Source: Pseudarthrobacter sp. NBSH8
Lineage (GTDB): Bacteria > Actinomycetota > Actinomycetes > Actinomycetales > Micrococcaceae
DNA: 64,000 bases
NCBI RefSeq assembly: GCF_014217545.1
Contig: NZ_CP043178.1
Coordinates: forward strand, 1,488,001 to 1,552,000
Reading direction: 5' to 3'
How positions within the stretch are numbered: position 1 is the stretch's first letter; each line of letters opens with the position of its first letter. Positions 23,306 to 32,240 of the stretch are shown here, one piece after another. The translations under genes were made by a program, and so were the position numbers. The notes under the pieces were generated by a model. The model saw nothing but the letters and a program-made list of their open reading frames with translations, did no database searches and was not told the origin of the DNA.

Positions 23306-24288
23306 TGACGGCGACTACTGAGGCAGAAGCCCCGACCCCGCCGTTCCGGCCACAGACTGCCATCGACCTCGCCATCACCGAGTATCTTCAACATATAGGC
23401 GTGGAACGCGGCCTGGCCGCCAACACGCTCTCCGCCTACCGCCGTGACCTGGCGCGGTACTCCCGCTACGTGACCTCGGAGGGTTGCCACAGCCCCGGCC
23501 AGATCACCCGCCACCACGTGACGGGGTTCGTTATGGCACTCAACGACGGATCCGACGGCGGCACAGCCCTGGGCGTTAGGTCTGCCGCCAGAACCGTGGT
23601 CGCGGTCCGGGGGCTCCACAAGTTCTGGGCCCTGGAGGGGATCACCACGACGGACCCCGCCAGCGATGTCCACCCGCCGATGCCGGGCAAGCGGCTGCCC
23701 AAGGCCATCAGCGTGGACGAAGTCACGCGGATCCTTGAAGCCGTAGGAGAGGACACCGCGACAGGGCTCAGGGACCGCGCCCTGCTCGAATTTCTCTATT
23801 CCACGGGGGCGCGGATCAGCGAGGCCGTGGGCCTGGACGTAGATGATATTGCCGTGCAGGACGCCGAAGCCGGTCCCGCCGTAGTCCGCCTGTTCGGCAA
23901 GGGATCCAAGGAACGGCTGGTGCCGCTGGGATCCTATGGGGCGCGGGCTGTGGACGCCTACCTGGTCCGCGGACGTCCGCTGCTTGCGGCGAAGGGCAAG
24001 GGGACTCCCGCCCTGTTCCTGAACGCCCGCGGCGGAAGGATCAGCCGGCAAAGCGCTTGGACCATCCTGAAGGCGGCCGCGGATAAAGCCAACATCACGA
24101 AGGATGTTTCCCCGCACACACTGCGGCACTCCTTCGCGACGCACCTGCTCGAAGGCGGAGCGGATGTCCGCGTTGTGCAGGAGCTGCTGGGGCACGCCTC
24201 GGTCACCACAACGCAGGTCTACACCCTGGTCACCGCTGAGACGCTCAGGGAAATTTACGCAGCAGCCCACCCCCGGGCGCTGGGCTGA
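23305..24288 (+). CDS. xerD: Site-specific tyrosine recombinase XerD
   Basis: A 327-residue recombinase resolving chromosome dimers at dif with XerC. An N-terminal SAM-like core-binding domain (residues 12-100, [26 protein letters not shown]) precedes the catalytic domain. Catalytic residues are visible: Arg in [12 protein letters not shown], Lys in [29 protein letters not shown] with the nucleophile tyrosine. Position after the NUDIX gene equals Rv1701. It is a housekeeping recombinase, not a phage integrase: there is no adjoining att duplication or phage gene. Confidence 0.94.
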   Translation: MTATTEAEAPTPPFRPQTAIDLAITEYLQHIGVERGLAANTLSAYRRDLARYSRYVTSEGCHSPGQITRHHVTGFVMALNDGSDGGTALGVRSAARTVVAVRGLHKFWALEGITTTDPASDVHPPMPGKRLPKAISVDEVTRILEAVGEDTATGLRDRALLEFLYSTGARISEAVGLDVDDIAVQDAEAGPAVVRLFGKGSKERLVPLGSYGARAVDAYLVRGRPLLAAKGKGTPALFLNARGGRISRQSAWTILKAAADKANITKDVSPHTLRHSFATHLLEGGADVRVVQELLGHASVTTTQVYTLVTAETLREIYAAAHPRALG

Positions 24289-24318
24289 CGCCTGGGGCCA
24301 GGCTATAAGGTTGGGGGC

Positions 24319-24804
24319 ATGACGTTTACCCCTGTCACGCTGTGCTTCCTCACCCGTGATTCCGCCGGTGTGCCACAGGTTCTGCTTGGCCTGAAGAAGA
24401 CCGGCTTCGGCCGCGGCAAGGTGGTTGGGCTCGGCGGGCATGTTGAGCCGGGGGAGACGGATGAAGAGGCTGCCTGCCGCGAAGTCCATGAGGAAGCCGG
24501 CATTGCAGTCCGGCAGGAGGATCTGCGCGACGCCGGTGTGGTGGCCTTCGATTTCCCGTCCCGCCCGGAATGGAACATGAGCACCCGGCTTTTTGTCGCC
24601 GCGCGTTGGACCGGGCAGCCGGCCGAAAGTGCCGAGATACGGCCGGAATGGTTCGACGTCGGCGCCTTGCCGGTTGACAGGATGTGGCAGGACGCAGCGC
24701 ACTGGCTGCCGCTGGTCCTTGGCGGCTCCAGGCTGCGCCTCACCATAGTCCTGAACCCGGACAACGAAACCGTCCGCGAAGTGCTGGACTACTCGAGCCG
24801 CTGA
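24319..24804 (+). CDS. NUDIX hydrolase, MTH1/8-oxo-dGTP diphosphatase-like
   Basis: A 161-residue NUDIX protein. The Nudix box GHVEPGETDEEAACREVHEEAGI is complete, and the preceding KKTGFGRGKVVGLGG matches the MTH1 group that cleanses oxidised nucleotides; the F/W substrate signature is NMSTRLFVA. Substrate is inferred. A -10-like TATAAGGT lies seven bases before the ATG, so it is probably leaderless and independent of xerD. Its stop lies within an inverted repeat (24803-24865), and a strong hairpin follows before the convergent prpC. Confidence 0.85.
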   Translation: MTFTPVTLCFLTRDSAGVPQVLLGLKKTGFGRGKVVGLGGHVEPGETDEEAACREVHEEAGIAVRQEDLRDAGVVAFDFPSRPEWNMSTRLFVAARWTGQPAESAEIRPEWFDVGALPVDRMWQDAAHWLPLVLGGSRLRLTIVLNPDNETVREVLDYSSR

Positions 24805-24865
24805 GTTTTTGTCCACTTATCGCCGGTCTAAGGGCTGACTGGATGGATTATCTGGACAAAAACTC
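24803..24865. repeat. Perfect 13-bp inverted repeat with a 37-base spacer
   Basis: GAGTTTTTGTCCA at 24803-24815 is repeated as its exact complement at 24853-24865. The left arm includes the last bases of the NUDIX stop. It may be a protein binding site or an extended hairpin; the T-run in the left arm and A-run in the right arm could also serve termination in one direction. Confidence 0.85.
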
Positions 24866-24876
24866 CGAGAACGGCC

Positions 24877-24919
24877 GACGGCGGGCCGGTCACTTTCAAA
24901 GGTGACCCGGCCCGCCGTC
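24877..24919. terminator. Bidirectional terminator hairpin between NUDIX gene and prpC
   Basis: A 17-bp stem with one bulged G (GACGGCGGGCCGGTCAC against its complement at 24902-24919) and an eight-base loop. It stands between convergent genes and can serve both. Confidence 0.8.
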
Positions 24920-25002
24920 GTGCGTCCGTTGGGAGCCGGTTGGGCCCACGCCGGCGAGGGACCCGAGCCGAGCTTGCGAGGTTTGGGAGCCGGTGGGGAG
25001 GA

Positions 25003-26142
25003 TTAGGGTACGTGCCGTTCTTCCGGTCCGTTGTATTCGCTGAGCGGGCGGATCAGGGAGTTGCTGGCCGCCTGTTCCATGATGTGGGCGGTCCAGCCGG
25101 TGATGCGGCTGGCCACGAACAGGGGTGTGAACGTGGGGGTGTCGAAACCCATGAGGTGGTAGGTGGGGCCGGCCGGGTAGTCGAGGTTCGGTTTGATGGC
25201 CTTGGCCTCGTCCATGGCCTGCTCGAGGCCGTTGTAGAGTCCCAGCAGTTCGGGGCGGCCGTAGTGCGCGATCATCTTGTCCAGCGCGGCCTTCATCGTG
25301 GGGACGCGGGAGTCACCGTGCTTGTAGACGCGGTGGCCGAAGCCCATGACTTTTTTCTTCTGGGCCAGGGCGTCCTCCATCCAGGCCTTGGCCCGGGTGG
25401 CGGCTTCGTCCAGTGATTCCTCGGGCCGGATGCCGATCTCGTCGAAGGTGTGCATCACGGCTTCGTTGGCGCCGCCATGCAGCGGGCCCTTGAGGGCGCC
25501 GATCGCACCGGTCACTGCCGAGTGCAGGTCGGACAGGCTGGAGGTGATGACCCGGGCGGTGAAGGTGGAGGCGTTGAAGGAGTGCTCGGCGTACAGGATC
25601 ATCGAGACGTTGAAGGCGTCCACAACTTCCGGAACCTGGTCTTCGCCGAAAGCCATCCACAGGAAGTTTTCCGAGTAGCCCAGGTCATCGCGGGGCTCCA
25701 CGACTTCCTGGCCGCGCCGGCGTCGCTGGTCGTAGGCAACAACGGCGGGCATGGCGGCGAAGAGATCCACGGCCTTGGCCATGTTGGCCTCGGGTGAGGA
25801 GTCTTCGGCCAGAGGGTGCCGGGCGCCCATGACCGAGGCCGCGGTCCGGCAGACATCCATCGGGTGGGCGCTGGTGGGAATTGTGTCGACGATCTGCTTT
25901 ACCACGGGATCAAGGGCACGGCCGGCGCGCTCGCGGGCAGAGAACGCGGAGAGCTCATCGGGGGTGGGCAGTTCGCCGTTCCACAAAAGGAATGCCACTT
26001 CCTCGAAGCTGCATTTGGCGGCGAGCTCCTGGACGGGATAGCCGCGGTACAGCAGCGAATTGGTGTCCGGGTTGACCTTCGAAACCGCGGTGTAGTCCAC
26101 CACGACGCCGGCCAGGCCCTTCTTGATATCAACAGCTTCCAT
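25003..26142 (-). CDS. prpC: 2-Methylcitrate synthase
   Basis: A 379-residue citrate synthase family enzyme that condenses propionyl-CoA with oxaloacetate. The catalytic His-His-Asp set is visible in LHGGANEAV, GFGHRVYKHGDSR and GFDTPTFTPLF. The N-terminus MEAVDIKKGLAGVVVDYTAVSKV is that of the PrpC group, and the gene follows prpD and prpB, so methylcitrate rather than citrate synthesis is the best assignment, although some activity with acetyl-CoA is common. An AAGGAGG precedes the ATG. Last gene of the prpD-prpB-prpC operon, ending close to a terminator hairpin. Confidence 0.93.
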   Translation of the reverse strand: MEAVDIKKGLAGVVVDYTAVSKVNPDTNSLLYRGYPVQELAAKCSFEEVAFLLWNGELPTPDELSAFSARERAGRALDPVVKQIVDTIPTSAHPMDVCRTAASVMGARHPLAEDSSPEANMAKAVDLFAAMPAVVAYDQRRRRGQEVVEPRDDLGYSENFLWMAFGEDQVPEVVDAFNVSMILYAEHSFNASTFTARVITSSLSDLHSAVTGAIGALKGPLHGGANEAVMHTFDEIGIRPEESLDEAATRAKAWMEDALAQKKKVMGFGHRVYKHGDSRVPTMKAALDKMIAHYGRPELLGLYNGLEQAMDEAKAIKPNLDYPAGPTYHLMGFDTPTFTPLFVASRITGWTAHIMEQAASNSLIRPLSEYNGPEERHVP

Positions 26143-26216
26143 GCTGTCCTCCTTCGTTCATTGGGCAAGCCCGGGTGTGCCGGAATGCTTGCAGTCTCCT
26201 TGGTGGCTCCCGGGTC

Positions 26217-27122
26217 CTAGCGGACGCCGGGAACGTGGAAGTTGAAAACGCCGGTATCGAAGTGGTTGTAGGCCTCGTAGTCCACAAGGTCATATAGCCG
26301 CGCACGGGTGAGCATGTTCTCCACCTGGGCTTCCTGCGACCCTGTTGCCTTGATCGATTCCAGAGTACGCTCTGCTGCGCCCATGGCAATGCGTAGCAGC
26401 GTGACAGGGTAAATGACCATGTTGACGCCGACTCCCTGCAGCTCGTCCACGGTGAACAGGTCGCTCTTGCCGAACTCGGTCATGTTGGCCAGGATGGGCA
26501 CGTCCACGGCGTCGCGGATGGCCTGGAACTCGGACAGGTCCTTCATCGCTTCCGGGAAGATGGCGTCCGCTCCGGCATCAACCAGGGCCCGTGCCCTGTC
26601 CGTGGCGGCTTCGATCCCCTCCACGGCCCGGATGTCGGTCCGGGCCATGATGAGGAAGTTCGGATCCCGGCGGGCATCAGCGGCGGCGCGGATGCGCTTG
26701 GTTGCCGTTTCCAGGTCCACCACGTTTTTGCCGTCCAGGTGCCCGCAGCGTTTGGGGTTGAACTGGTCTTCGATGTGGCAGCCGGCCAGGCCGGCGTTCT
26801 CCAGTTCCTGGATGCTGCGGGCTATGTTCATGGGCTCGCCGAAGCCGGTGTCCGCGTCCACCAGCGTGGGTAGGTCGGTCATGCGGGCGATCTGCCCGGC
26901 ACGGGTGGCCACCTCGGTGAGGGTGGTCAGTCCGATGTCCGGCAGGCCAAGGTCATTGGCCAGGACCGCGCCGGAGACGTAGACACCGGCAAAGCCCTTT
27001 TCCTCGATCAGCCGGGCCGAGAGGGGGTTGAACGCGCCCGGGAACTGCTGGATGGTGCCGGACGCGAGCATGTCGCGCAGCGCGATCCTCTTCTGTTCCG
27101 GGGTTGTCTTGGAATACAGCAT
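26217..27122 (-). CDS. prpB: 2-Methylisocitrate lyase
   Basis: A 301-residue enzyme of the isocitrate lyase/PEP mutase superfamily that splits 2-methylisocitrate into pyruvate and succinate. The KRCGH catalytic signature is at residues 124-128, with metal-binding VDADTGFGEP near 88-97 and GCHIEDQ just before the signature. Length matches PrpB, which is shorter than isocitrate lyase. It lies between prpD and prpC with gaps of 33 and 74 bases, in one operon. Confidence 0.95.
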   Translation of the reverse strand: MLYSKTTPEQKRIALRDMLASGTIQQFPGAFNPLSARLIEEKGFAGVYVSGAVLANDLGLPDIGLTTLTEVATRAGQIARMTDLPTLVDADTGFGEPMNIARSIQELENAGLAGCHIEDQFNPKRCGHLDGKNVVDLETATKRIRAAADARRDPNFLIMARTDIRAVEGIEAATDRARALVDAGADAIFPEAMKDLSEFQAIRDAVDVPILANMTEFGKSDLFTVDELQGVGVNMVIYPVTLLRIAMGAAERTLESIKATGSQEAQVENMLTRARLYDLVDYEAYNHFDTGVFNFHVPGVR

Positions 27123-27155
27123 CTGGTTCTCCTGTGCGGGGTGGGTAGGCAGAGC

Positions 27156-28676
27156 TTAGAAGAGGCCGGCGGGTGAGTTGCTGAGGTCGATGACGCCCGG
27201 AGCGGCCGTGATGTTCAGCTGGTCCAGTTCGCCCGGGCCCAGGTCCGGGAGGCTTTCGGCGGCGGCGAGGAAACGCTCGATTTCCTCTTCGGTAACCAGG
27301 CCGGCCGCCAGGGTGCGGAACTTGTTGATGTACTGCTGGCGGGCGAACGGGCGGGCGCCGAGCGGGTGGGCGTCGGCTACGGCGATCTCATCGGTGATGA
27401 CCGTGCCATCGTTCAGGGTGATCTCCACGGATCCGCCGAAGGCCTTCTCGGCGATGTCCAGGGAGTGGTAGCGGCGGGTCCATTCAGGGTCTTCCACGGT
27501 ACTGACCTTGTTCCACAGCTCCACGGTGTCGGCGCGGCCGGCACGCTCGGAGCTGTAGGAGTCCGCATGGTGCCAGGAGCCGTCCTGAAGTGCCACGGTG
27601 AAGATGTACGGGATGGAGTGGTCAAGGGTTTCGCGGCTTGCCGTGGGGCTGTACTTCTGGGGATCGTTGGCACCGGAACCGATCACGTAGTGCGTGTGGT
27701 GGCTGGTCTTGATCAGGACTGAGGCCACGTTGGCCGGGTCGGTGGCCTCCGGGTGCTCGGTGTGCAGCTTGCGGGCCAGGTCGATCCAGGCCTGGGCCTG
27801 GTATTCCGCGGAGTGTTCTTTGGTATACGTGTCCATGATGGCGCGCTTGGCTTCGCCGGCCTCGGGCAGCGGGACCTCGTAGGAGGCGTCCGGGCCATCC
27901 AGCATCCAGGCGATCACGCCGTCCTCGCCTTCGTAGATCGGCACGGGGGAAGTCTGGCCACGCATGGAGCGGTCCACCGCTTCGACGGCCATCTTGCCTG
28001 CAAACGCCGGGGCGTGGGCCTTCCAAGTGGAGATTTCGCCCTTGCGGGACTGGCGGGTGGCAGTGGTGGTGTGCAGGGCCTGGCCCACCGACTGGAAGAT
28101 CGTCTCGACGTCCAGGCCCAGGAGGGTGCCGATACCGGCCGCGGCAGACGGGCCGAGGTGCGCAACGTGATCGATCTTGTGCTTGTGCAGGCAGATCGCC
28201 TTCACGAGGTTGACCTGGATTTCATAGCCTGTGGCGATGCCCCGGATCAGGTCCTTGCCACCTGCGCCGACGTGCTGCGCAACGGCGAGAATGGGAGGGA
28301 TGTTGTCGCCCGGGTGGGAATATTCCGCGGCCAGGAAGGTGTCGTGGTAGTCCAGCTCGCGGACGGCCACGCCGTTCGCCCAGGCTGCCCACTCGGGGGA
28401 GACCCTGTCCGTGATGCCGAAAACGCCGGAGCCCTTGCCGTTGGTGGTCGGTGCGTGGGTCAGTGCCTGGGCCCGGGCAGCGACAATCGGTGCTCGGTTC
28501 AGTGAAGCGATGGCCACGGAAGCATTGTCGATGATACGGTTGATGACCATCTCGGTGACCTCGGGCGTGACCTCGACGGCGTCGGCGGCGACGACCGCGA
28601 TCTTGTGTGCCAGCTGGTCTTCACGGGCGAGGTTTTCTTCGCTCTTGTAGACGCGGACGTGGTTAAGCTTAACCAT
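27156..28676 (-). CDS. prpD: 2-Methylcitrate dehydratase
   Basis: A 506-residue MmgE/PrpD family dehydratase that converts 2-methylcitrate towards 2-methyl-cis-aconitate. The family blocks [41 protein letters not shown] and [34 protein letters not shown] (read in parts) are present. No AcnD/PrpF pair is here, so this is the single-enzyme version of the step. First gene of the prp operon, only 11 bases after the GntR regulator gene on the same strand, so regulator and enzymes are probably co-transcribed. Confidence 0.94.
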   Translation of the reverse strand: MVKLNHVRVYKSEENLAREDQLAHKIAVVAADAVEVTPEVTEMVINRIIDNASVAIASLNRAPIVAARAQALTHAPTTNGKGSGVFGITDRVSPEWAAWANGVAVRELDYHDTFLAAEYSHPGDNIPPILAVAQHVGAGGKDLIRGIATGYEIQVNLVKAICLHKHKIDHVAHLGPSAAAGIGTLLGLDVETIFQSVGQALHTTTATRQSRKGEISTWKAHAPAFAGKMAVEAVDRSMRGQTSPVPIYEGEDGVIAWMLDGPDASYEVPLPEAGEAKRAIMDTYTKEHSAEYQAQAWIDLARKLHTEHPEATDPANVASVLIKTSHHTHYVIGSGANDPQKYSPTASRETLDHSIPYIFTVALQDGSWHHADSYSSERAGRADTVELWNKVSTVEDPEWTRRYHSLDIAEKAFGGSVEITLNDGTVITDEIAVADAHPLGARPFARQQYINKFRTLAAGLVTEEEIERFLAAAESLPDLGPGELDQLNITAAPGVIDLSNSPAGLF

Positions 28677-28687
28677 GGGGCTCCTTC

Positions 28688-29353
28688 TTAGTGCTGTGGG
28701 TGGGTAGCTTTGACGTGGGAAAGGCTGCGGTGCAGGTGCAGGGTGGTGGCTGCTTCGGCGAGCCTGGCGTTGCCTGCGGCGATGGCCTCGGCAATGGCCG
28801 CGTGCTCGACGGCGGCCGCGTACAGTCGCGGTGCGTCATCGGCAGCGAGGCGGCGGACCCGGACCAGATGGACCCGCAGGCTGCGCATCGCCTGTGCGAG
28901 GTAGGAGTTTGAGATGGCAGCGTCGATCGCCTCATCCAGCCGGCCCACCAGTGCGTAGTACTCATGGCGGGCAGGATCGGTGTCGCTGATCAGCTCCTGC
29001 GCCCGCAGGAGATCGGTGTGGAGATTCGCAAAGACAGCGCGCTCGCCGCGTTCGGCAGCGAGGGCAGCAGCCTTGCCCTCCAGGGTTTCGCGGAGCTCGA
29101 ACATCTCATCGATGTCCTCCAGCGAGATATCGGTGACGACGACGCCGCGGCCGCCTGCCGCCGTCGTCAGCCCTTCTGCGCTGAGCCGGCTCAGCGCCTC
29201 CCGGACCGGAGTGCGTGAGACGCCCAGGCGCTCCGACTGCTCCACTTCGGCGAGGACCGTTCCGGGCGTCAGGCGCCATTCGATAATGTCTTCGCGAAGT
29301 GTTGCATAGGCTTTGTCGCTGGCCCGCAGGGTGCCTCCCGTCAATCTGCTCAT
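28688..29353 (-). CDS. GntR-family (FCD) transcriptional regulator of the propionate genes
   Basis: A 221-residue regulator. Residues 10-75 are a GntR winged helix ([43 protein letters not shown]); the remainder is an FCD ligand domain ([19 protein letters not shown] and later His residues). FCD regulators respond to small organic acids, so 2-methylcitrate or propionyl-CoA are reasonable ligands here; that is inference. It is the first gene of the prpDBC transcript and faces prpE. Its leaderless promoter (TACACT, seven bases before the ATG) is overlapped by the palindrome at 29362-29371, indicating autoregulation. A GTG 18 bases upstream lies in that palindrome and was rejected as start. Confidence 0.88.
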   Translation of the reverse strand: MSRLTGGTLRASDKAYATLREDIIEWRLTPGTVLAEVEQSERLGVSRTPVREALSRLSAEGLTTAAGGRGVVVTDISLEDIDEMFELRETLEGKAAALAAERGERAVFANLHTDLLRAQELISDTDPARHEYYALVGRLDEAIDAAISNSYLAQAMRSLRVHLVRVRRLAADDAPRLYAAAVEHAAIAEAIAAGNARLAEAATTLHLHRSLSHVKATHPQH

Positions 29354-29361
29354 GGGCCCTA

Positions 29362-29371
29362 GTGTATACAC
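29362..29371. promoter_or_regulatory. Candidate GntR operator 1 (GTGTATACAC)
   Basis: A perfect 10-bp palindrome overlapping the -10 box of the divergent regulator gene. TGTATACA cores are typical of FCD-type GntR sites. Confidence 0.6.
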
Positions 29372-29424
29372 GAATTGCCGAATAGCCCAGCAAAAGCCGG
29401 TTCAGCAGCGGCATGGCCGCATGT

Positions 29425-29434
29425 ATGTATACAT
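29425..29434. promoter_or_regulatory. Candidate GntR operator 2 (ATGTATACAT)
   Basis: A perfect 10-bp palindrome with the same TGTATACA core, five bases upstream of the prpE -35 box. Its centre is 63 bp from that of operator 1, about six helical turns. Confidence 0.6.
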
Positions 29435-29439
29435 GGGTC

Positions 29440-29468
29440 TTGTCTGGGGCGGGCTGCCCGCATAGCAT
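29440..29468 (+). promoter_or_regulatory. prpE promoter (TTGTCT-17-TAGCAT)
   Basis: The -35 box TTGTCT and -10 box TAGCAT have a 17-base spacer. The predicted start near 29475 leaves a leader of about 25 bases with CGGGAG before the ATG at 29500. Confidence 0.6.
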
Positions 29469-29499
29469 GGTGGCAACACAGCGACGTGAACGGGAGCCC

Positions 29500-31401
29500 A
29501 TGACGGTCAGCGGAAATTACCGGGAAGCATATTCGCGCAGCATCGAACACAAGGAAGCCTTCTGGCTCGAGGCAGCAGGCGGCGTGACCTGGACCAGGAC
29601 TCCGGAAGCCGCGCTTGATGGATCGGCCGCCCCGCTGTTCCGCTGGTTTCCCGATGGCATCCTCAACACGAGCTACAACGCCCTGGACCGCCACGTTGAG
29701 GCCGGCCGCGGGGACCAGGCTGCCCTCATCTACGACTCCGCGATGCTGGGGATCAAGCGCACGTACAGTTACGCCGAACTGACGGACCTAGTGGCGCGGT
29801 TCGCGGGTGTGCTGCGCTCGCAGGGAGTCCTCAAGGGGGACAGGGTGGTCATCTACATGCCCATGATTCCCGAGGCCGCCATTGCAATGCTGGCGACGGC
29901 GCGGCTCGGGGCCGTGCATTCGGTGGTCTTCGGCGGGTTCGCGCCCAAGGAACTCGCCGCCCGCATCAAGGACGCCGGTCCGGCCGCGATTGTGACGGCA
30001 TCGGGAGGAATTGAGCCTTCGCGCAGGGTGGAGTATCTTCCGGCGGTCGCCGAAGCGCTCGAACTCGCCGGTGCCGGGCAGACGCCCGTCATCGTCAAGG
30101 ACCGGGAAGGCTTTGTGCACCCGGCCTCCGGGTATCCGGACTGGTTGGACTGGGAGGTGTGCATGGCGGATGCCGCCCCGGCGGCAGCAGTGGACGTCGC
30201 AGCAGCCGATCCCCTCTACATCCTCTACACCTCGGGCACCACCGGCACACCGAAGGGCGTCGTGCGCGACAACGGTGGTCATGCTGTCGCGCTCAGCTGG
30301 ACCATGGCAAACATCTACGACGTCGGTCCGGGTGACGTGATGTGGACCGCCTCCGACGTCGGCTGGGTGGTGGGGCATTCCTACATTGTTTATGGCCCGC
30401 TTCTGGCCGGTGCCACCACGGTCCTCTACGAGGGCAAGCCCGTGGGGACCCCTGATGCGGGAGCGTTCTGGCGCGTCGTGCAGGACCACAAGGTCAACGT
30501 CCTCTTTACCGCGCCCACCGCCCTGCGCGCGATCCGCAAAGCCGACCCCCAGGCGGCAGAGCTGGGCCGGTACGACATCTCCACCCTGCGCACACTGTTT
30601 GCCGCCGGCGAGCGGCTGGACACGGACACCTACCGCTGGGCAGGTGAGGTCCTGGGCGTTCCTGTGGTGGACCACTGGTGGCAGACCGAAACCGGCTGGG
30701 CCATCTGCGCCAACCCGCGCGGGCTGGAGGACCTTCCCTTCAAGCCCGGGTCACCGACGGTGCCCATGCCCGGCTTCGAGCTGAAGATTGTGGACGGCTC
30801 CGGGGCTGCCGTGCAGCCGGGGGAGGAAGGCAACATTGTCCTGCAGCTTCCCTTGCCTCCCGGTACCCTGACCACCCTCTGGCAGAACGACGACCGTTAT
30901 GTGTCCTCGTACCTTGCGGCCTTTGAAGGCAGCTACGCCACAGGCGACAGCGGCTACCGGGACGCCGACGGCTACGTCTTTGTGATGGGCCGGACCGACG
31001 ACATCATCAACGTGGCCGGACACCGGCTGTCCACGGGTGCGATTGAGCAGGTCATCGCCAGCCACCCCGCCGTCGCCGAATGTGCCGTGATCGGTGTGGC
31101 GGATCCCCTCAAGGGTCAGCGCCCCAGCGGCTTCGTGGTACTCAAGGCAGGTGTGACCGCCAACGCGACCGAGGTGGTCCGCGAGCTGATCGCCCTTGTC
31201 AGGAAGGACATCGGGCCGGTGGCTGACTTCAAGCACGCCACGGTGGTCGAAGCACTCCCCAAGACCAGGTCAGGGAAGATCCTGCGCAAGACCATGCGCC
31301 AGATCGCCGACGGCGACGAGTACATTGTGCCCTCAACGATTGAGGATCCCGAGGTGATCGGGCAGTTGCTGGGCGTGCTCCGGCCGGACGGCGCCGTCTA
31401 G
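29500..31401 (+). CDS. prpE: Propionyl-CoA synthetase (AMP-forming acyl-CoA synthetase)
   Basis: A 633-residue ANL-family ligase. The N-terminal ACAS_N segment YREAYSRSIEHKEAFWLEAA, the P-loop YTSGTTGTPKGVVRD near residue 243, the VDHWWQTETGW motif, GYVFVMGRTDDIINVAGHRLSTG and the C-terminal catalytic lysine in PKTRSGKILRK are present; that lysine is the usual acetylation control site. The DNGGHAVAL stretch after the P-loop and the prp context favour propionate over acetate. It is divergent from the regulator and prpDBC, completing the route propionate to pyruvate plus succinate. ATG 29500 was chosen for family N-terminus; earlier in-frame codons precede the promoter's start point. Confidence 0.9.
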   Translation: MTVSGNYREAYSRSIEHKEAFWLEAAGGVTWTRTPEAALDGSAAPLFRWFPDGILNTSYNALDRHVEAGRGDQAALIYDSAMLGIKRTYSYAELTDLVARFAGVLRSQGVLKGDRVVIYMPMIPEAAIAMLATARLGAVHSVVFGGFAPKELAARIKDAGPAAIVTASGGIEPSRRVEYLPAVAEALELAGAGQTPVIVKDREGFVHPASGYPDWLDWEVCMADAAPAAAVDVAAADPLYILYTSGTTGTPKGVVRDNGGHAVALSWTMANIYDVGPGDVMWTASDVGWVVGHSYIVYGPLLAGATTVLYEGKPVGTPDAGAFWRVVQDHKVNVLFTAPTALRAIRKADPQAAELGRYDISTLRTLFAAGERLDTDTYRWAGEVLGVPVVDHWWQTETGWAICANPRGLEDLPFKPGSPTVPMPGFELKIVDGSGAAVQPGEEGNIVLQLPLPPGTLTTLWQNDDRYVSSYLAAFEGSYATGDSGYRDADGYVFVMGRTDDIINVAGHRLSTGAIEQVIASHPAVAECAVIGVADPLKGQRPSGFVVLKAGVTANATEVVRELIALVRKDIGPVADFKHATVVEALPKTRSGKILRKTMRQIADGDEYIVPSTIEDPEVIGQLLGVLRPDGAV

Positions 31402-31526
31402 TACCCGCGGTAATAACTGATGGGTCCCAACGCAAACGCCGCGTCAGTGGCCCTGGTGCTGGGGGCTCAGAAGGAAGCCATCTCCTCTGCTTAGCCTCGG
31501 GCTCCACGGAAAACACGCCTGTAGTA

Positions 31527-32240
31527 TCAGGGCCGCTTCCAGGCGTACTCGTTTTCCGGCCGGCCGGGCGTTCCGTAGCGGGGCGCCCGGGAGGCGATGC
31601 CGGCGTCGGCGAGGTATTCGAGGTAACGGCGGGCCGTCACGCGGGACATTCCAAGCGCCGCCATGACCTCTGTGGCCGAAACGGATCCCGCATGGTGTTT
31701 CAGGTAGTCCCGGACTGTGCCCAACGTGGAGACGGAAAGGCCCTTCGGGAGGGGCATTTCCGACGGCGCCCGGAGGCTTGCGAAGGCCTGGTCAACCTCG
31801 CTCTGGGATGCGCCGGTCCTCCCGGCTCCGGACCCAGGGGTTGCCAGCTGCTGCCGGAACAACCGGTAGCTCGAGAGTTTGTCTTCGAACGTGGCAAAGG
31901 TGAAGGGCTTTATCAGGTACTGCACCACACCGATGGCCACCGCGCTCCGGACAATCGCCACTTCCCGGACCGCGGTGATGGCAATAATGTCCGCCAGGAT
32001 TCCTGCAGCACGCATCCGCCGGGCGATGTCCAGGCCGTGCAGGTCCGGCAGGTTCATGTCGAGCAGGACCAGTTCCACCGGCTCGCCGGCAGCGGCGAGC
32101 TCGCCCAGCAGCCTGAGCGCGGACTGGCCGTCCGGGGCCGTTCCGGCCAGCATAAATCCTGTCATCCTGCCCACGTAGGCTGCGTGCGCGGCCGACGCCA
32201 CCGGCTCGTCTTCCACCACGAGGACGCGGATATCGGTCAC
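31527..32240 (-). CDS. Response regulator of the CitB/DctR type
   Basis: A 237-residue regulator. The receiver domain has the acidic pocket EDEP, the phospho-acceptor Asp61 in LVLLDMNLPDLHG, the Thr/Ser position ITAV and Lys111 in YLIKPF. The C-terminal part has an HTH (SATEVMAALGMSRVTARRYLEYLADAG), typical of regulators paired with DcuS/CitA kinases. Its GTG start overlaps the kinase stop by four bases (GTGA). The divergent dctA gene indicates control of C4-dicarboxylate uptake. Confidence 0.9.
   Translation of the reverse strand: MTDIRVLVVEDEPVASAAHAAYVGRMTGFMLAGTAPDGQSALRLLGELAAAGEPVELVLLDMNLPDLHGLDIARRMRAAGILADIIAITAVREVAIVRSAVAIGVVQYLIKPFTFATFEDKLSSYRLFRQQLATPGSGAGRTGASQSEVDQAFASLRAPSEMPLPKGLSVSTLGTVRDYLKHHAGSVSATEVMAALGMSRVTARRYLEYLADAGIASRAPRYGTPGRPENEYAWKRP

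Noticed and set aside
23305..24288. xerD as a mobile-element integrase
   Set aside because: The gene sits in a conserved housekeeping order, with no att repeats, phage genes or composition change around it.
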